DNA of 64,000 nt from Agrocybe praecox (GCA_964017145.1 OZ024843.1:4234443-4298442); one strand, 5' to 3'; counted from the stretch's first letter, positions 49,600 to 61,490 are shown. Numbers and translations are program-made. The notes: generated by a model from the letters alone, not told the origin.

Positions 49600-52500
49600 T
49601 GGATAGCCCCCGGCCGATATCGGTCACCCAGTCCAGTTAGGATGACACCCTTAAGTATTTTGGGTCTGGGAATCCAATGGTGGTATCAGTGTGCCCGGGC
49701 GCCAGCCCGGGCGGGCTGTAGATACAAAATAGTAGTTTTATATAGATATTTAGACAAATTGTGAGCTCAAATCATGACGCCCTTAGCACTTTTTGCACAG
49801 ATAGCTTTATATATATGGTAGTATGGTAGCCTCCAAAAATCTAAGGATTACCTCCAGCGGTTCTCAAGATATAGGTAGATTGGGTAATACTAAATATATA
49901 TTTAGACACATTTTGAGCTCAAATCGTGACACCCTTGGCTCTTTTTGCAGGATTGTGTCCCTCTAAATTATGATATAGTACCCTCAAAAAATCTAAGCCA
50001 TATCTAAAGTCGTTCCCAAGATACACCTATGTGATCTAGTAGGGGCAGGAGGAAAATATCATCAAAAATAATCTGGCAGAGCCATTTCTCGACACCCTAT
50101 CTATATTTTATATATACATATATATACAAATTGGATAGACATTTCTGGCAAAAATTTAGACTGTAATCCTTAGTGGTTACGAAGATATGGGTTCAGGGGT
50201 ATCAGGGAGAGAGAAGGTGGAAATATGATCGCTGATGCTCTCAGTTTCTATTAAAAAATTATGTGGTTGGGAATATCAGCTATAGTATAGTACTATAGTA
50301 GAATTAGAGAAGATTAGAACAAGGTATATACTTCTACTAAGTAAGGGGGGGAGGAGAAAATGATCGGAAATGATGTGGCCGAGTCAAATGGTGACACCTT
50401 TACGAGATATTGTACATAGTAATTGATATAAGATAAACGAACAATTCCATGACAAATTTAGAGCGAAATCTCGGATCTTTGTAAAGATATGACAGGGTGG
50501 GTACTTGTGAGGGGGAGGAGGAGAGGTTCGTTTTTGTAGACATCAGTTTTGATCACCCTATGTTGAGCTTTGACAGAGTGTTTATAGTATATTATAATAG
50601 TAGAATGGCAGAGTTACAAGGCTGGTTGACACTGTTTAAGAAAGATATTGGATGTTCGATGTTTTTTTGGAAAAACATAGAAAAACATATATTGCGACAG
50701 CAATTCTTGTCACCCGCGGCTGTGATTTGGCAACTCGCTTGGTATATTAAATTCATATTTTATGTCCAATTATGAGCAAGGGCGTCATGTATTGGCGAAG
50801 ATATATGAGTTACGATGTATTTTATTCGAAAAAAAGGAAGATATATTTATTCCGCGGTTATTCCGCGACACCCTTGGCTATAAATTGACATACCATATCC
50901 TATATACATCAAAAACGATGCCTGACAATTTAAGCCAGAATATTAAGTATTGGTTGAGATATTACAAGTGGGATGATTTTAGATGAATCTATGGTGATAT
51001 AAGCCGGTCACATGCGTATATCCGATCAAATCACATGTGATCTGACCGGATATGGTCCATGGACGAGATGTAAATAGATGAGATGTCGATGAGATGTAGC
51101 TAGAGTAGATAAGATGTAGATAAGTCAGATGTAGCCGTAAAGTAGTTCCAAAAATATGCCAGGGGGTTTTCTACAGCTACAAATACTTGTCACCCAGGCA
51201 AGCCGACACCACCACTGGGTTCCCCGACCCAAAATACATAAGTTTGTCATCCTAACTAGATAGGGAGTCAAGAGAACTGCCTTCACATTATGGTAGTTCT
51301 CCTTTTCTGCTCCATTATACTGCAAACAGGATTTTTTCAACCTTGCGGGATTCTAGTTTAATTTAATTGTGGTATTCATTAACTACTCTATATCACTATT
51401 TTTTTAAAACAGCTGTCCTGCCAGCTGTTTTTATGGCATTTATCTGCTCCTCCAACCTGAAGGCCTGACCGGTGACTGGCCTATCTATATATTGGGAACC
51501 GCTTAAGGGATTCCTTTGCTTTTTTGACAATTCTCTTGACGCCCTGTCTGGTTACGGTAACACCCTTATGTATTTTTGGTCTGGGAATCCGACGGTGATG
51601 TCCGTTTGGGTGGGTGTCAGGTCGTTCGGGTTGTAGAGGCGAAATAGGTGTAATTAGTATAGCGTTTGGTTTATCATGTGTTCATATTTTGACGCCCTTG
51701 GCTGTGTTTGAGTATTTAAGTTAATTTATGTGTTAATAATAAGCGCTGAGAAGATCTAAGCAATATATCATGTGGTTCCCAAGATCCCACCTAAAGGGTA
51801 TGATAGGCGGGGATGACAAAATGATCAAAAATGATCTAGCCAAGTCAATTCCAGACACCCTGGGCTATGAACTGGCATCGTAGTAGATATAATATAGATA
51901 GACAATTACACAAAGGATTTGGGCCGTAAAGTAGTTCCAAAAATATGACAGGGGGGTAGCAGGGGAGGGGGAGGAGAGGTTCGCTTGTAGTCATTTCAAT
52001 TTTGATCTCCCTGTATCGTGCCTGGGTATAGCGTCTATTATATGGTATCATAGTAGAGTGGGTGAGTTACAGGTCTGGGTGCCATGTGATACCAAAGTTA
52101 TTCCATGTTCGAGGCTATTTCGGAAAAAAAAACATACAAAAACAGACGTTCTGAGCTCATCTCCCGACGCCCTTGGATACCATTTGGCGAAGGTCTTTCT
52201 ATATATAAGTTATATTTTGTTTCGAAAGATAGACCCAGAAACATAAGTATTCCACAGGATATTGCAGTTACGATGAATTTCTTCCAAAAAACGAAGGAGA
52301 TGATCTTCTAATGTCAGTTCTCGACGCCCTGGGCTGTAAGCTGGCATGGCTATATATATATAATGAATCTTCAGACTCAGAGACATATTGGATAAACATT
52401 TCTAGCCAAAATTTAGGCTGGAATCCTTAGTGGTTACAAAGATATGGGCTCAGGGGTATCAGGAAGGGAGAAGGGGGAATATGATAGCTGATGCTCTCAG

Positions 52501-55000
52501 TTTTTATTACACAATTCTGTGGCTTGGAATATTAGCTATAGTATAGTACTATAGTAGAATTGGAGATGATTAGAAAAAGGTATATACTTCTACTAAAGTT
52601 ATTGCAAGTGCGATGTTTTTTTGGAAAAACATATAAAAACATAGGTGGAGGCCGCATTTCCAGACGCCCTTGGCTGAAATTTGGAATAACAATTTGTATA
52701 GCTGTATTGTATGTTCTTGCAAATTTACACAGCTGTAACCGTAGTATTGGGTGAGATATTTCAGTTGCGATGTTTTTATTCCGGAGAACTACCATAATGT
52801 GAAGGCAGTTCTCTTGACGCCCTGTCTAGTTAGGGAAACACCCTTATGTATTTTTGGTCTAGGAACCCAGTCGTGGTAGTAGTTTGGCTGGGTGACAAGT
52901 ATTTGTGGCTGTAGAAGCGAAATAGTGGTAACTTTTACACTGTTAAGTTTATAATGTGTCCAAATCATGACGCCCTTGGCCGCGCCTTGGTATATAGGCT
53001 ATTCCATTTAATAGAAAGACACACGTAAAGTATCTAATCAATAGCTCAAGTAGTTATCAAGATATCGCTTAAGGAGTATGGTAGGGGAGGGAGGACAAAA
53101 TGATCGGAAATGATGTGGCCGGATGTTGACGCCTTTGCAAGATATTGTACATTCTAATAGATATAGTATCAACAACAATGCCATGAAAAGGTTAGGGCGT
53201 AATTTCAAGTTCCTGTAAATATATGACTTAGAGGGTATCACCAAGCGGGAGGAGGAGAGGCTCATTTGTGGACACCTCAGTTTTGATCTCCCTATGCTGC
53301 GCTTTAATATAGCGTCATTAGTACATTAATATAGTAGACCAGCCGAGTTACAGGGCTGTGAGACATGTTGCAGCAAGATTATTCCATGTTTTATGTTTTT
53401 TTTTCGGAAAAACACACTAAAACGTGGGTTACGAGATCATTTTTTGACACCCTCTGCTGTAATTGAGTATTCCCCTCCTTATATAATATATTTATATTGT
53501 ATCCAAATATCAGTCCGTAATCCCGCGTATTGCTCATGTTACTACAGTTTCGAAGAATTTCATCCAAAAAAGGAAGGAGATGATGTGGGGGGGTTATTTC
53601 TTGACGCCCTTCGCCGTAACTTGGCATAACTACTTTCATCCATAATTTATAATTTATATCAAACTTATAGCCCAGGGCGTTAAGTATTAGACAGGATATT
53701 GAAGGTGCGATGAATTTATTTCAAAAATAGGAGGAGATGATATGGCGAAGTGGTTTCTCGACACCTTTGGCTGATATTCGGCACATACATTCTAAATCAT
53801 AATTCATATCTCCTCGTACAATATCAGACTGGAATTCCAGGAAATGGACAGGATATATCAGTTGCAATAATTTTATTCCAAAAAACAAAAGATATATTTA
53901 TTCTGGGGTCATTCCATGACACCCTTGGCTATAACTTGACATATATATTGGTATAAACAAGGCCAAGTATAAATAAAAAAATTGGGCCTGATTTCAACGT
54001 ATTACCTGAGATATTACAAGTGCGATGATTTTACACGAGTCTATTTATGGTCAGTTTTTGCCGCTCAATTAGCATCCATATATGGACCATAAGATAAGAT
54101 ATGGAAGATGTAGATAATGTGATCTAAAAATAAGAAAATTGTCGAAATAATTACAAGTCCCAATGACAGGAGACATATTATATGTTTGCGGTTCTCTTGA
54201 CACCCTGTGTAGTTATGGCGACATCCTTTTGTATTTTGGGTCTGGGAGCTCAGTCGTAGTGTCAGTTTGGCTGGGTGACAAGTATTTGTGGCTGTAGAAG
54301 CGAAATAGTGGTAATTGGTACACTGTTAGGTTTATAATGTGTCGAAATCAAGACACCCTTGGCCGTGCCTTGGTATGTATGCTATTTCATTGAATATAAA
54401 GATACCCTGAAAATATCTAAGCAATAGCTCAAGTATTTATTAAGATACCACCTAGGGGGTATGGTAGGGGAGGGAGGACAAAATCATCGGAAATGATGTT
54501 GCCGGATCAAATTCCGACACCCTTGCAAGATATTGTATATTTTAATAGATATAATATCAAAAAACCAATGCCATGAAAAGATTAGGGCGGAATGTCAAGT
54601 TCCTGTAAAGATATGATTTAGGGGGTATCAGGCAGGGGGAGGAGGAGAGGTTCGTTTCTGGACGCACCAGTTTTAATCACCCTATGTTGCGCTTTGATAA
54701 AATATCAATGGTATAATATAATAGTAGAATGGCCGAGTTACAAGGCTGGGCGACATGGTTTAGCAAGGATATTCTATGTTCTATGTTTTTTCGGAAAAAC
54801 ATACAAAAACATATGTTCCGAGCGCAATTCCTCACGCCCTTGTCTTGAATTTAGCAAGTCGTTTTGTATTTGGAGGTTATATTTTGTGTTCAAATATCAG
54901 TCAAGGGCGTCATGTATTTCCCAAGATATATCATTGGCGATGATTTTAGTCCAAAAAAGGACAAAGATATTTATTCCGAGGTCATTCCTTTATCAAGAGG
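49600..55000. repeat. 157-bp satellite array
   Basis: The anchor GACGCCCTTGGCTG and its variants (GACACCC, GACGCCCTGTCTAG, GATCNCCCTATG) recur at 49776, 49928, 50091, 50234, 50393, 50551, 50709, 50867; then 51538, 51691, 51854, 52004, 52166, 52323, 52490, 52663, 52816, 52969, 53128, 53285, 53446, 53603, 53760, 53918; then 54199, 54352, 54516, 54675, 54833. Apart from two breaks, spacing is 143-173 and mostly 153-163. The bases before each anchor are usually TTTCTCGAC-like. Monomers are diverged but fall into recurring types. The array is AT-rich, has no coding capacity, and short frames in it are incidental. Confidence 0.9.
51125..51345 (-). repeat. inverted type-A satellite monomer
   Basis: This stretch is the reverse complement of the type-A sequence seen at 56,860-56,970: the same AACTTATGTATTTTGGGTC and CCCAGTGGTGGTGTCGG-like words run on the opposite strand. 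It interrupts the array between the block ending near 50,990 and the one starting near 51,538. Confidence 0.85.
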
Positions 55001-55320
55001 ACCCACGACGTTACTGTTGCGTCACTCTTGTTTCAGAATGCGAATTCTTTACGCACCACACAAGAAAATGCAGTTAATATGATTACTGTGTGTAAAGTAG
55101 CATCGTGTATATTACGCTATGGGCGCCTAATGTCATTGACGCGTTGACGCGATCACATCACTTGGCCTGCGGTCCGGGCTTTTGGCGGCTAAATCACGTG
55201 CCGCCCCGGGGTGGACTTCACGCTTTCGAAAGTCGAGCTCCTCATCGTCTTCATACGAGCGTCAGGTAGGTGCTTCGTTACCGTTTATCAAGTTCGTTTG
55301 ACTGTTTTCTTTGTAGTAAT

Positions 55321-55707
55321 ATGGTTCTTATCCTCAACATTGCGTTCTACCGCGGGATGTTGGCGAACCATGGAACCCGAAGAGCGCAGTTGGCCGACGC
55401 GTTCGTGGATGCACTGAATGCGCGGGAGGACTTTATTGAGAGAGTGTTTGGAAATGGACCTTGGGACGTTGTGATCTAGTGAGTTTTTCCTTTTTCATTC
55501 TTCTTTTCCTTCACCTTGGTGTCTTTCAGCCAAGGGGGTTTGCACGGCGACCCGCCCCATTACACGGCGTATGCCTACGAGCGCTTCAGTCGCCGTAGGT
55601 TCATACGCTGCTGGACAATCCACCTGGAGGAGAACGGGTTTGCGAGCTGCCGCCAATTTGTTGGGCACCCACAGTACATCAAGAGGAACGATATGAGGCC
55701 GGTTTGA
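55321..55707 (+). CDS. small two-exon gene beside the satellite, unknown function
   Basis: Exons 55321-55478 and 55530-55707 join across a 51-base GTGAGT...TTTCAG intron to give 111 residues; a further 5' UTR intron (GTAGGT...TTGTAG, ending at 55,317) lies just before the ATG. The frame is intact and well composed: RRAQLADAFVDALNAREDFI, then PHYTAYAYERFSRRRFIRCW and RQFVGHPQYIKRNDMRPV. Base composition is clearly more GC-rich than the neighbouring satellite. I do not recognise the family. It could be a host gene or the cargo of a mobile element. Confidence 0.6.
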
Positions 55708-55709
55708 TT

Positions 55710-56600
55710 GCGAGGTATGGGTTTCTCTCTTCCAGTGAAACTGTCTTTCTAACTTGTTTTTGATTAGCTTGGGTATCTATCTAGTAAGTCTTTCCTTTTT
55801 TCTCCTGTATGCATCACTGATTTGTGAGTAGGATGCCCTTCCGTTGTGCTATTTTTGTTATTTTTTGTTCTGGGTAGTGTACAACGTTTGTAATATTTCT
55901 ATATATTGATACCCATCCATTTCTTGATACCAAAATGTATATGTAACGCCAATAACTACTTGAACATCCTGACTATGTATGAGTACGACTTTAATATGTA
56001 TTTTAACCTTGTACCATATCATGTACCGTACGTAACCATTCTGTAAATTCTGTTGCAAGCAGTCATGTTGTAGCCAGTCAATATATTCTATGCAGTTTTC
56101 AGCCATTTCCGCGTCTTGCCTCACCAGCCTGGTATCCCTCGCGGAATTCATCACTGCACGTATGAAGAGCATGGGTTGGATCTAGAATCCTTCATCTGGT
56201 CACCTACGCCTGAGTAATGTCACGTGTGTGCCATTCTTTGGCACACACGTGAGATGTCTGTCGCCTGCGTTCTTGATTCTTTTTCTAATTCATTATAATT
56301 CATTTGCTTTTTTGCTTTTTAATTTTAGTTTCCTACCCAGAAGACAATTTTAATGTATTTTTGTGTGCTACACGTTCCTTTTCCTTTCATCTATACTGAC
56401 ACAACACATTTCAATCATGGCACTCATACCACTGGAATTTCGTGTTGCAAGCGAGTGCAACCAGGTTTCCTTTTTTCACCCCCCATTTTCTGACGTCTCC
56501 ATTTGAAAGAACCAACAAGTTGTTTGCTACCTCATACCTTTGTTTTTTTTTGTTTTTTGAGTATTTCTTCATTCCACCCCGTCGCGATTCTTTATAAATT
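55710..56600. other. AT-rich spacer
   Basis: There is no supportable gene. Two minus-strand frames, 55,858-56,172 and 56,411-56,617, contain some protein-like text (ENCIEYIDWLQHDCLQQ; NNLLVLSNGDVRKWGV), but nothing confirms them. Confidence 0.4.
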
Positions 56601-57040
56601 GACATAATAAATTCCAAAAAGCCTTAAGTTATTCCAGAGATATTCATGTATGATAAAACATTGCAACAAATGAATAAACATTTCCAGCAAATATTTAGGA
56701 TGGGATATCTAGTGTTTACAAAGATATGGGGCTAGGGGCATCAGGGAGGGAGAGGTGGGGAAGATATAAGTGGACGCCGCATTTCTAGACGCCCTTGGCT
56801 GAACTATTAGAGTTCGGTGAGAAATTGGAGTTGCAATGTTTTATCATACGTGAAGGCAGTTCTCTTGACTCCCTATCTAGTTAGGATGACAAACTTATGT
56901 ATTTTGGGTCGGGGAACCCAGTGGTGGTGTCGGCTTACCTGGGTGACAAGTATTTGTAGCTGTAGAAGCGAAATAGTGGTAATCGGGACACTGTTAGGTT
57001 TATACTGTGTTCAAATGTTGACGCCCTTGGCCTCGTCGAG
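56600..57040 (+). repeat. detached satellite patch
   Basis: Anchors at about 56,787 (GACGCCCTTGGCTG), 56,871 (type A) and 57,019 (GACGCCCTTGGCC) show that this patch derives from the same satellite. The first interval (84 bp) is truncated. Confidence 0.8.
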
Positions 57041-57278
57041 TCACGACCAAAAGTGTGAAAGTGGAAGTCGTGAAACCAGTTCCACTGCTCAGTGGAAGTG
57101 ACTTTTTATTTATTTGTTGGCTCACAAGTGGCACTGGGGATTGACCGCCGTCCGAGCCTAGTATTCGGCAAGTTCTCACCACTCGGCAAGAGCTCACTGT
57201 TATTGCAAAGTTTTGTATTTTAGTACAGAAGTAATAATAAAATGACTAGATATCAGATTAGATTACAGATTACTGCTA

Positions 57279-57507
57279 CTATTCAAAAATTGAAGTTGTA
57301 CCTATTGTATCCATACAGATCGTATGGGGTGTTCTGTGTGATACTACCGCTACTTCCCTGCCACCCGCCGGCCTGTGTCGAACTACCCGGATGTTGACCA
57401 AATATCTGTATGAAGTCAGTGTCTTGCCGTTGAATTGCGGCCGCTGGTAGAGTCGCGATGGTCCCAACTTGTTCCAGAAGAGTTAACATTCCCTCTTCGA
57501 AGTGCAT
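57279..57507 (-). other. open frame with Gly/Gln/Tyr-rich end, uncertain
   Basis: An ATG-started 74-residue frame ends GSSGSITQNTPYDLYGYNRY and so on. It resembles the C-terminal tail of a disordered protein, but no upstream part is seen. It may be a relic. Confidence 0.2.
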
Positions 57508-57844
57508 TACTTGTCTATGATCCTCGCTGTCATCGTCGCAGCTGCTCTAGTCTGGCTCTATATCCTCGTCGGCTGGTATTCTGGACTTTCCACGGTGACA
57601 GAGCCCGGAACGGCTGCATGGGGTGTGGCATGGCAGCTACATTTTGAGCGCGACGTGCTGCAAAGACCGTAAAGCTCTCTAAGAGGACAAAAAAGAGCAG
57701 GAAATCGCACGATGGTGTGCGGCGGAGAACAACCCGATGGCCGCTGGCTGCCGCTGGACTGTCTCGGGATGCCGGCACAACGGATGTATCCGACTTCCAC
57801 TGCCCAACACCAACTGCCACTGCCCGAAAGCCACTTTCATTGTC

Positions 57845-58740
57845 CATGTCGCGAGTACTACTACTATATCTTCAGTATATACTCCTCCTCTGGAACAACC
57901 GAAAGTACCGGATACGCTCCGTTCTTTTTGAATACCGGCCGTATGCCTCGCTCCATGTTGTGGAGTAGTGTCCCAAAGTCGGAATGTCCGTCTGTACGGA
58001 ATTTCGCTTTCAGAAAAAATTAGCATTAATGGCTGCACATGACAGTATACTTGCCGCACGAGTGAAGGAGACAAGAGACGCTAATCGGAAGCGACAGGTA
58101 GCACCATTTAGTGCAGGAGACCTTGTCTATCTGTCTAACAAGAACATTACATTTTCGAAAGGACTAGCCTGAAAATTTATTCCAAAATTTATTGGTCCAT
58201 TCAAGATTACCAAAGACTTCGGTAATCAGTCGTTCCGTCTTGAACTACCAAGTGAATTAAAGCACCGTGGAGTTCACAATGTTTTTCATGCCTCTTTACT
58301 ACGAATTCATCATTCCAACGACGACCGATTATTCCCGGACCGATTAGATGAACAATTGAGCATTTCCGAGGAGCCTCAAAGTGACTGGGCAATTGAAAAA
58401 ATAATGTCTCATGTTGGTGCCATGGAACACGCAATTTTCGAAATTAAATGGAAAGCCGGCGATGTTACCTGGCTTCCTTACGATCAAGTAAGCGAATTAT
58501 AAGTAGTAAATGCTTACTTTGACTTGCTAGGCATTGATAAAATTTCACAATTGCCTAAGGGGTCCGGAAAATTACCACCCAACGATCCTCACCTCCAGTT
58601 ACATTCCATTAATCCTTTCGGTCCAGACCGATCTTCAAAAACATATAAAACCAACTCCAAATTTTGACTCATCTCCTCCGCACTGGCTCACAAAGTATCG
58701 TCTCTCATCACTCGATTATTTTTCTCTACCAAAAATCCCA
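57845..58740 (+). mobile_element. Ty3/Gypsy chromovirus relic (3' end of pol)
   Basis: Plus-strand pieces match the end of a fungal chromovirus polyprotein: the late integrase core (ESTGYAPFFLNTGRMPR), the linker RKRQVAPFSAGDLVYLSNK, the C-terminal GPFKITKDFGNQSFRLELP and VHNVFHASLL, and a chromodomain with IFEIKWKAGDVTWLPYDQV. Reading requires at least one frame change near 58,000, and there are in-frame stops at about 58,170 and 58,501. After the chromodomain the text LPKGSGKLPPNDP is usual for such elements in mushrooms. Gag, protease and reverse transcriptase are absent and no LTR was identified. The element is dead. Confidence 0.8.
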
Positions 58741-59680
58741 CCAATTCTCAACAACTTTAATATGTCTACTCCATTGACTCCTGCTTCTACTCAACCTGCT
58801 CCATCCCCAACTGCATCTACTCCTTCCAAAGATTCTTCCACTTCTTCTATTGCTTCGGACAACCACACTCTTTTGAATTCTACTTCTATTACTTCTAACA
58901 AATCTTCATCCCTTCCCAAGTTCAGAAAATATCCTCTTCTCCTATTACTAGTAATTCTAATTCTGATTCGTCTACTTTTAATTCTTGTTCTACTACAAAT
59001 TCGTCTTCTATTCCCAACCTTGGCACCATTGATCATCCCGCCATTCGTCGCATCTCGCCTACGGAATTTGTGTTCTTCACTCCACCCAACGGATTCTCCT
59101 CATCAGATCTCAAGGAAATCATTAGCGCCGACGCCATCATCGCTTTCTGTGACCAGGACTTCAAAATACTTCGTCTTCATGATATTACCAAACAACTCGC
59201 ATCCGCTCCGCTTGGTTATGACCATGTTACCAGCCTCTTCAACCACCACGCCGTCGGACAGCGCCGTTTCGCCATCTGGGACACCAATACTCACCAACAC
59301 GATATCTCTGGCTCGCGTGTCTCGCCGAAGACTTCCTGATCGAACGCACCCCTCGAAATTCGACTAACCGTGCTCATAATCATACCCGCCAACAAGCCGG
59401 TCACTCATCTAATGTCGATCAGGGGCTGTACAACGACATGATGTTCCTAGCGGCTCGCGCTGACACCCGACGCCGAATGAATGGCAATGATCATTATTTC
59501 GCACGCAACAACACAAGGCGCAACTCAAGGCTAGGGCAAGGCACGATATCAAACAAGAGAATCATAGACCCGACGGTACACGCGCGTCACCGCGTACATT
59601 ATGCATCAATCCATACCGTACATAGATAGTATAGACAAGAAAGCAATATATTCACATTAATACGTCAATATTGGTGGGGA
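58741..59680 (+). other. downstream remains of the retroelement, Ser/Thr-rich
   Basis: Following the polyprotein relic, a frame starting MSTPLTPASTQPAPSPTAST at 58,760 resembles the Ser/Thr/Pro-rich start of a gag-type or adjoining gene, then frames change several times (for example DAIIAFCDQDFKILRLHD at 59,130). It is probably part of a second nested or neighbouring element copy, decayed. Confidence 0.4.
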
Positions 59681-59683
59681 AGC

Positions 59684-59882
59684 CACAGGACCACGCTGCA
59701 CATGAGCGTCGTTGCTCAGCTATACAACCACGTCCAATAGGAGCGTCTTGGGGCAGGCGCACGACCGCGCTCAATTGGGCCGCGGTTGTGTACCCACACG
59801 ACTACGCTGGGTAGGAGCGTCGTTGTGCAGGCGCACGACCGTGCTCAATTGGGCCGCGGTTGTGTAGCGCCACGACAACGCT
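59684..59882. repeat. 74-bp minisatellite, about 2.5 copies
   Basis: CAGGCGCACGACC begins at 59,754 and again at 59,828, followed each time by CTCAATTGGGCCGCGGTTGT. A diverged partial copy (GAGCGTCGTTGCTCAG) precedes them. Confidence 0.8.
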
Positions 59883-60810
59883 GATATATATTACATATAT
59901 AGAAATTTATTATTTATTTATTTTTCGGCAGCAAGAAAACATAATATATTACAAATTAAAGATCAAAAAATCACAGCAAAAATCACCGGCTGATCAGGGT
60001 ATATATATCTCTAAAATATATTCGGGGTCTAACGTAAGGTCGGACAGCTTTTGGTTCAATCGTTTCGCCAGCTTTTCTCCTTCGATGCATCCCAAAAATC
60101 CGCCCTTCTCGTGTGGTTATGAACGCCACCGGCGTAATTTCCACTGGCGAAATAGAATCGCGCTGTTGCGTGTGGCGGCAATTGTTCTTTTCCTGCAGGC
60201 TGCGGAGATTTGTGAAAATCATTGCTGAAAATATCACGAATAAAGAGGTGTGACGAATGGAAAGATAATTAAAGAACTCACAAAATTACAAGCGTTCCTC
60301 CGTTCACCTGCTCTCCTGGCGCGCTCCCGGCGATATTATCGAATACCTGCGTCATCCCTTCCCTCGCTAATGGCACCAAATGCGCTCTTTTGGCCGGGAT
60401 TCTTGGTCCTGAGCAGTTGAACTATATGTAGTATCAAAGGAGAGCAATAACATATGAGTTAAAAGTTGAATATCAGGGCCCTTTGCTGGCCTAGAAAATC
60501 TCACTGTCTCCCAGAACATGCACGACATGAGGGTTTGGGATATGTTATATTAAATATTAATTCCAAACCCGGGGATGGAATTAGCACAGAACTAACGGTT
60601 GAAGGCCTGTATTAGCACTTAAATAGTCTCGCGTAATAAATATGGGGCTAGGGCGTGAGTGGGAAACGCGAGAAATGTATAGACGCTCGTGTGCAAACAC
60701 AAAATATGTCGCGCTTCAAAAATAGACTGTGTTTCAAAAATAGAATGTCGTCCAAATGTGGCCAAATCAGGTGACTGATTAGGGGCGTCCGGATACGGCC
60801 AGACGCGTGT
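59883..60810. other. intergenic, no gene seen
   Basis: The stretch is AT-rich and has only short open frames with no support. Confidence 0.45.
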
Positions 60811-60814
60811 CCAA

Positions 60815-61010
60815 AAATACACCGCGCATACATCCGCGTGCGTGTGCATGCGCAAAACCGCGCTCGCGTGTGAGACCGTTGTGTATGTGCACAACCGTGC
60901 TCACATTTGGGATCGTTGCGAATATACACAACGATTGTACATGGGCGATTGTTGTGGATATACACGATGACGCATGGTGTGGGATCATTGTGTATGGCGG
61001 TCATTTAGGG
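60815..61010. repeat. degenerate repeat rich in TATACAC/GTGTAT
   Basis: The words GGGATCGTTG, GGGCGATTGT and GGGATCATTG alternate with AATATACACAACG and GATATACACGATG at about 40-48 bp spacing, a decayed tandem repeat. Confidence 0.55.
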
Positions 61011-61117
61011 TAAAAAATCCTGCCCGCGCTCATTGAGTTTTTTACCTTTCCGCGCAAATTCAGGCCATTTTTAAGACTTATATTGTCTAAGTCGAAATAT
61101 TTTCTCTTATGTGCTCG

Positions 61118-61310
61118 GGGAAAAAGTTGCGCGCGTTTTTGGTTGGCGCGCAATTATTTTTTCTTCCGCGCACCTTTATTTTTGGCACAAATGATGCGCG
61201 CGCAAATTTCAAACTGCGCGCGTACAAATCTCTTTCACCCCCGTGCGCAATATTATCATCTTCCAGCTGTGCGCAATAGTTACCAGCGCGCAATTTTGAC
61301 CTCGCATGTC
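61118..61310. repeat. TGCGCGC/GCGCAA-rich stretch
   Basis: At least eight occurrences of GCGCGC, GCGCAA or TGCGCG are set in AT-rich spacers, for example GGCGCGCAATTATT, ATGCGCGCGCAAATTT, ACTGCGCGCGTAC and CAGCGCGCAATTTT. No repeat unit length is fixed. Confidence 0.65.
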
Positions 61311-61490
61311 AGCACGCGGACTTACTTAGATGTGCGTTCATAATTTCCTTTCTGTTAACACTATGACTAACACTGTTTGGCTGAACATTAGCATCGAATA
61401 GTCCAACCACTCAGGCTAGGACGCCGTTGGGTTCGATGGGCATCATTCATATGGACACAGAAGACTGGGACGTGTGGTGAGATTAGCACT

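Noticed and set aside
49600..55000. CRISPR array or ribosomal DNA spacer as explanation for the regular repeats
   Set aside because: The genome is eukaryotic, the repeats are contiguous diverged monomers without spacers, and no rRNA sequence adjoins.
50497..55082. Open frames of 60-127 residues inside the satellite
   Set aside because: They shift among frames from monomer to monomer and share only the repeat sequence.
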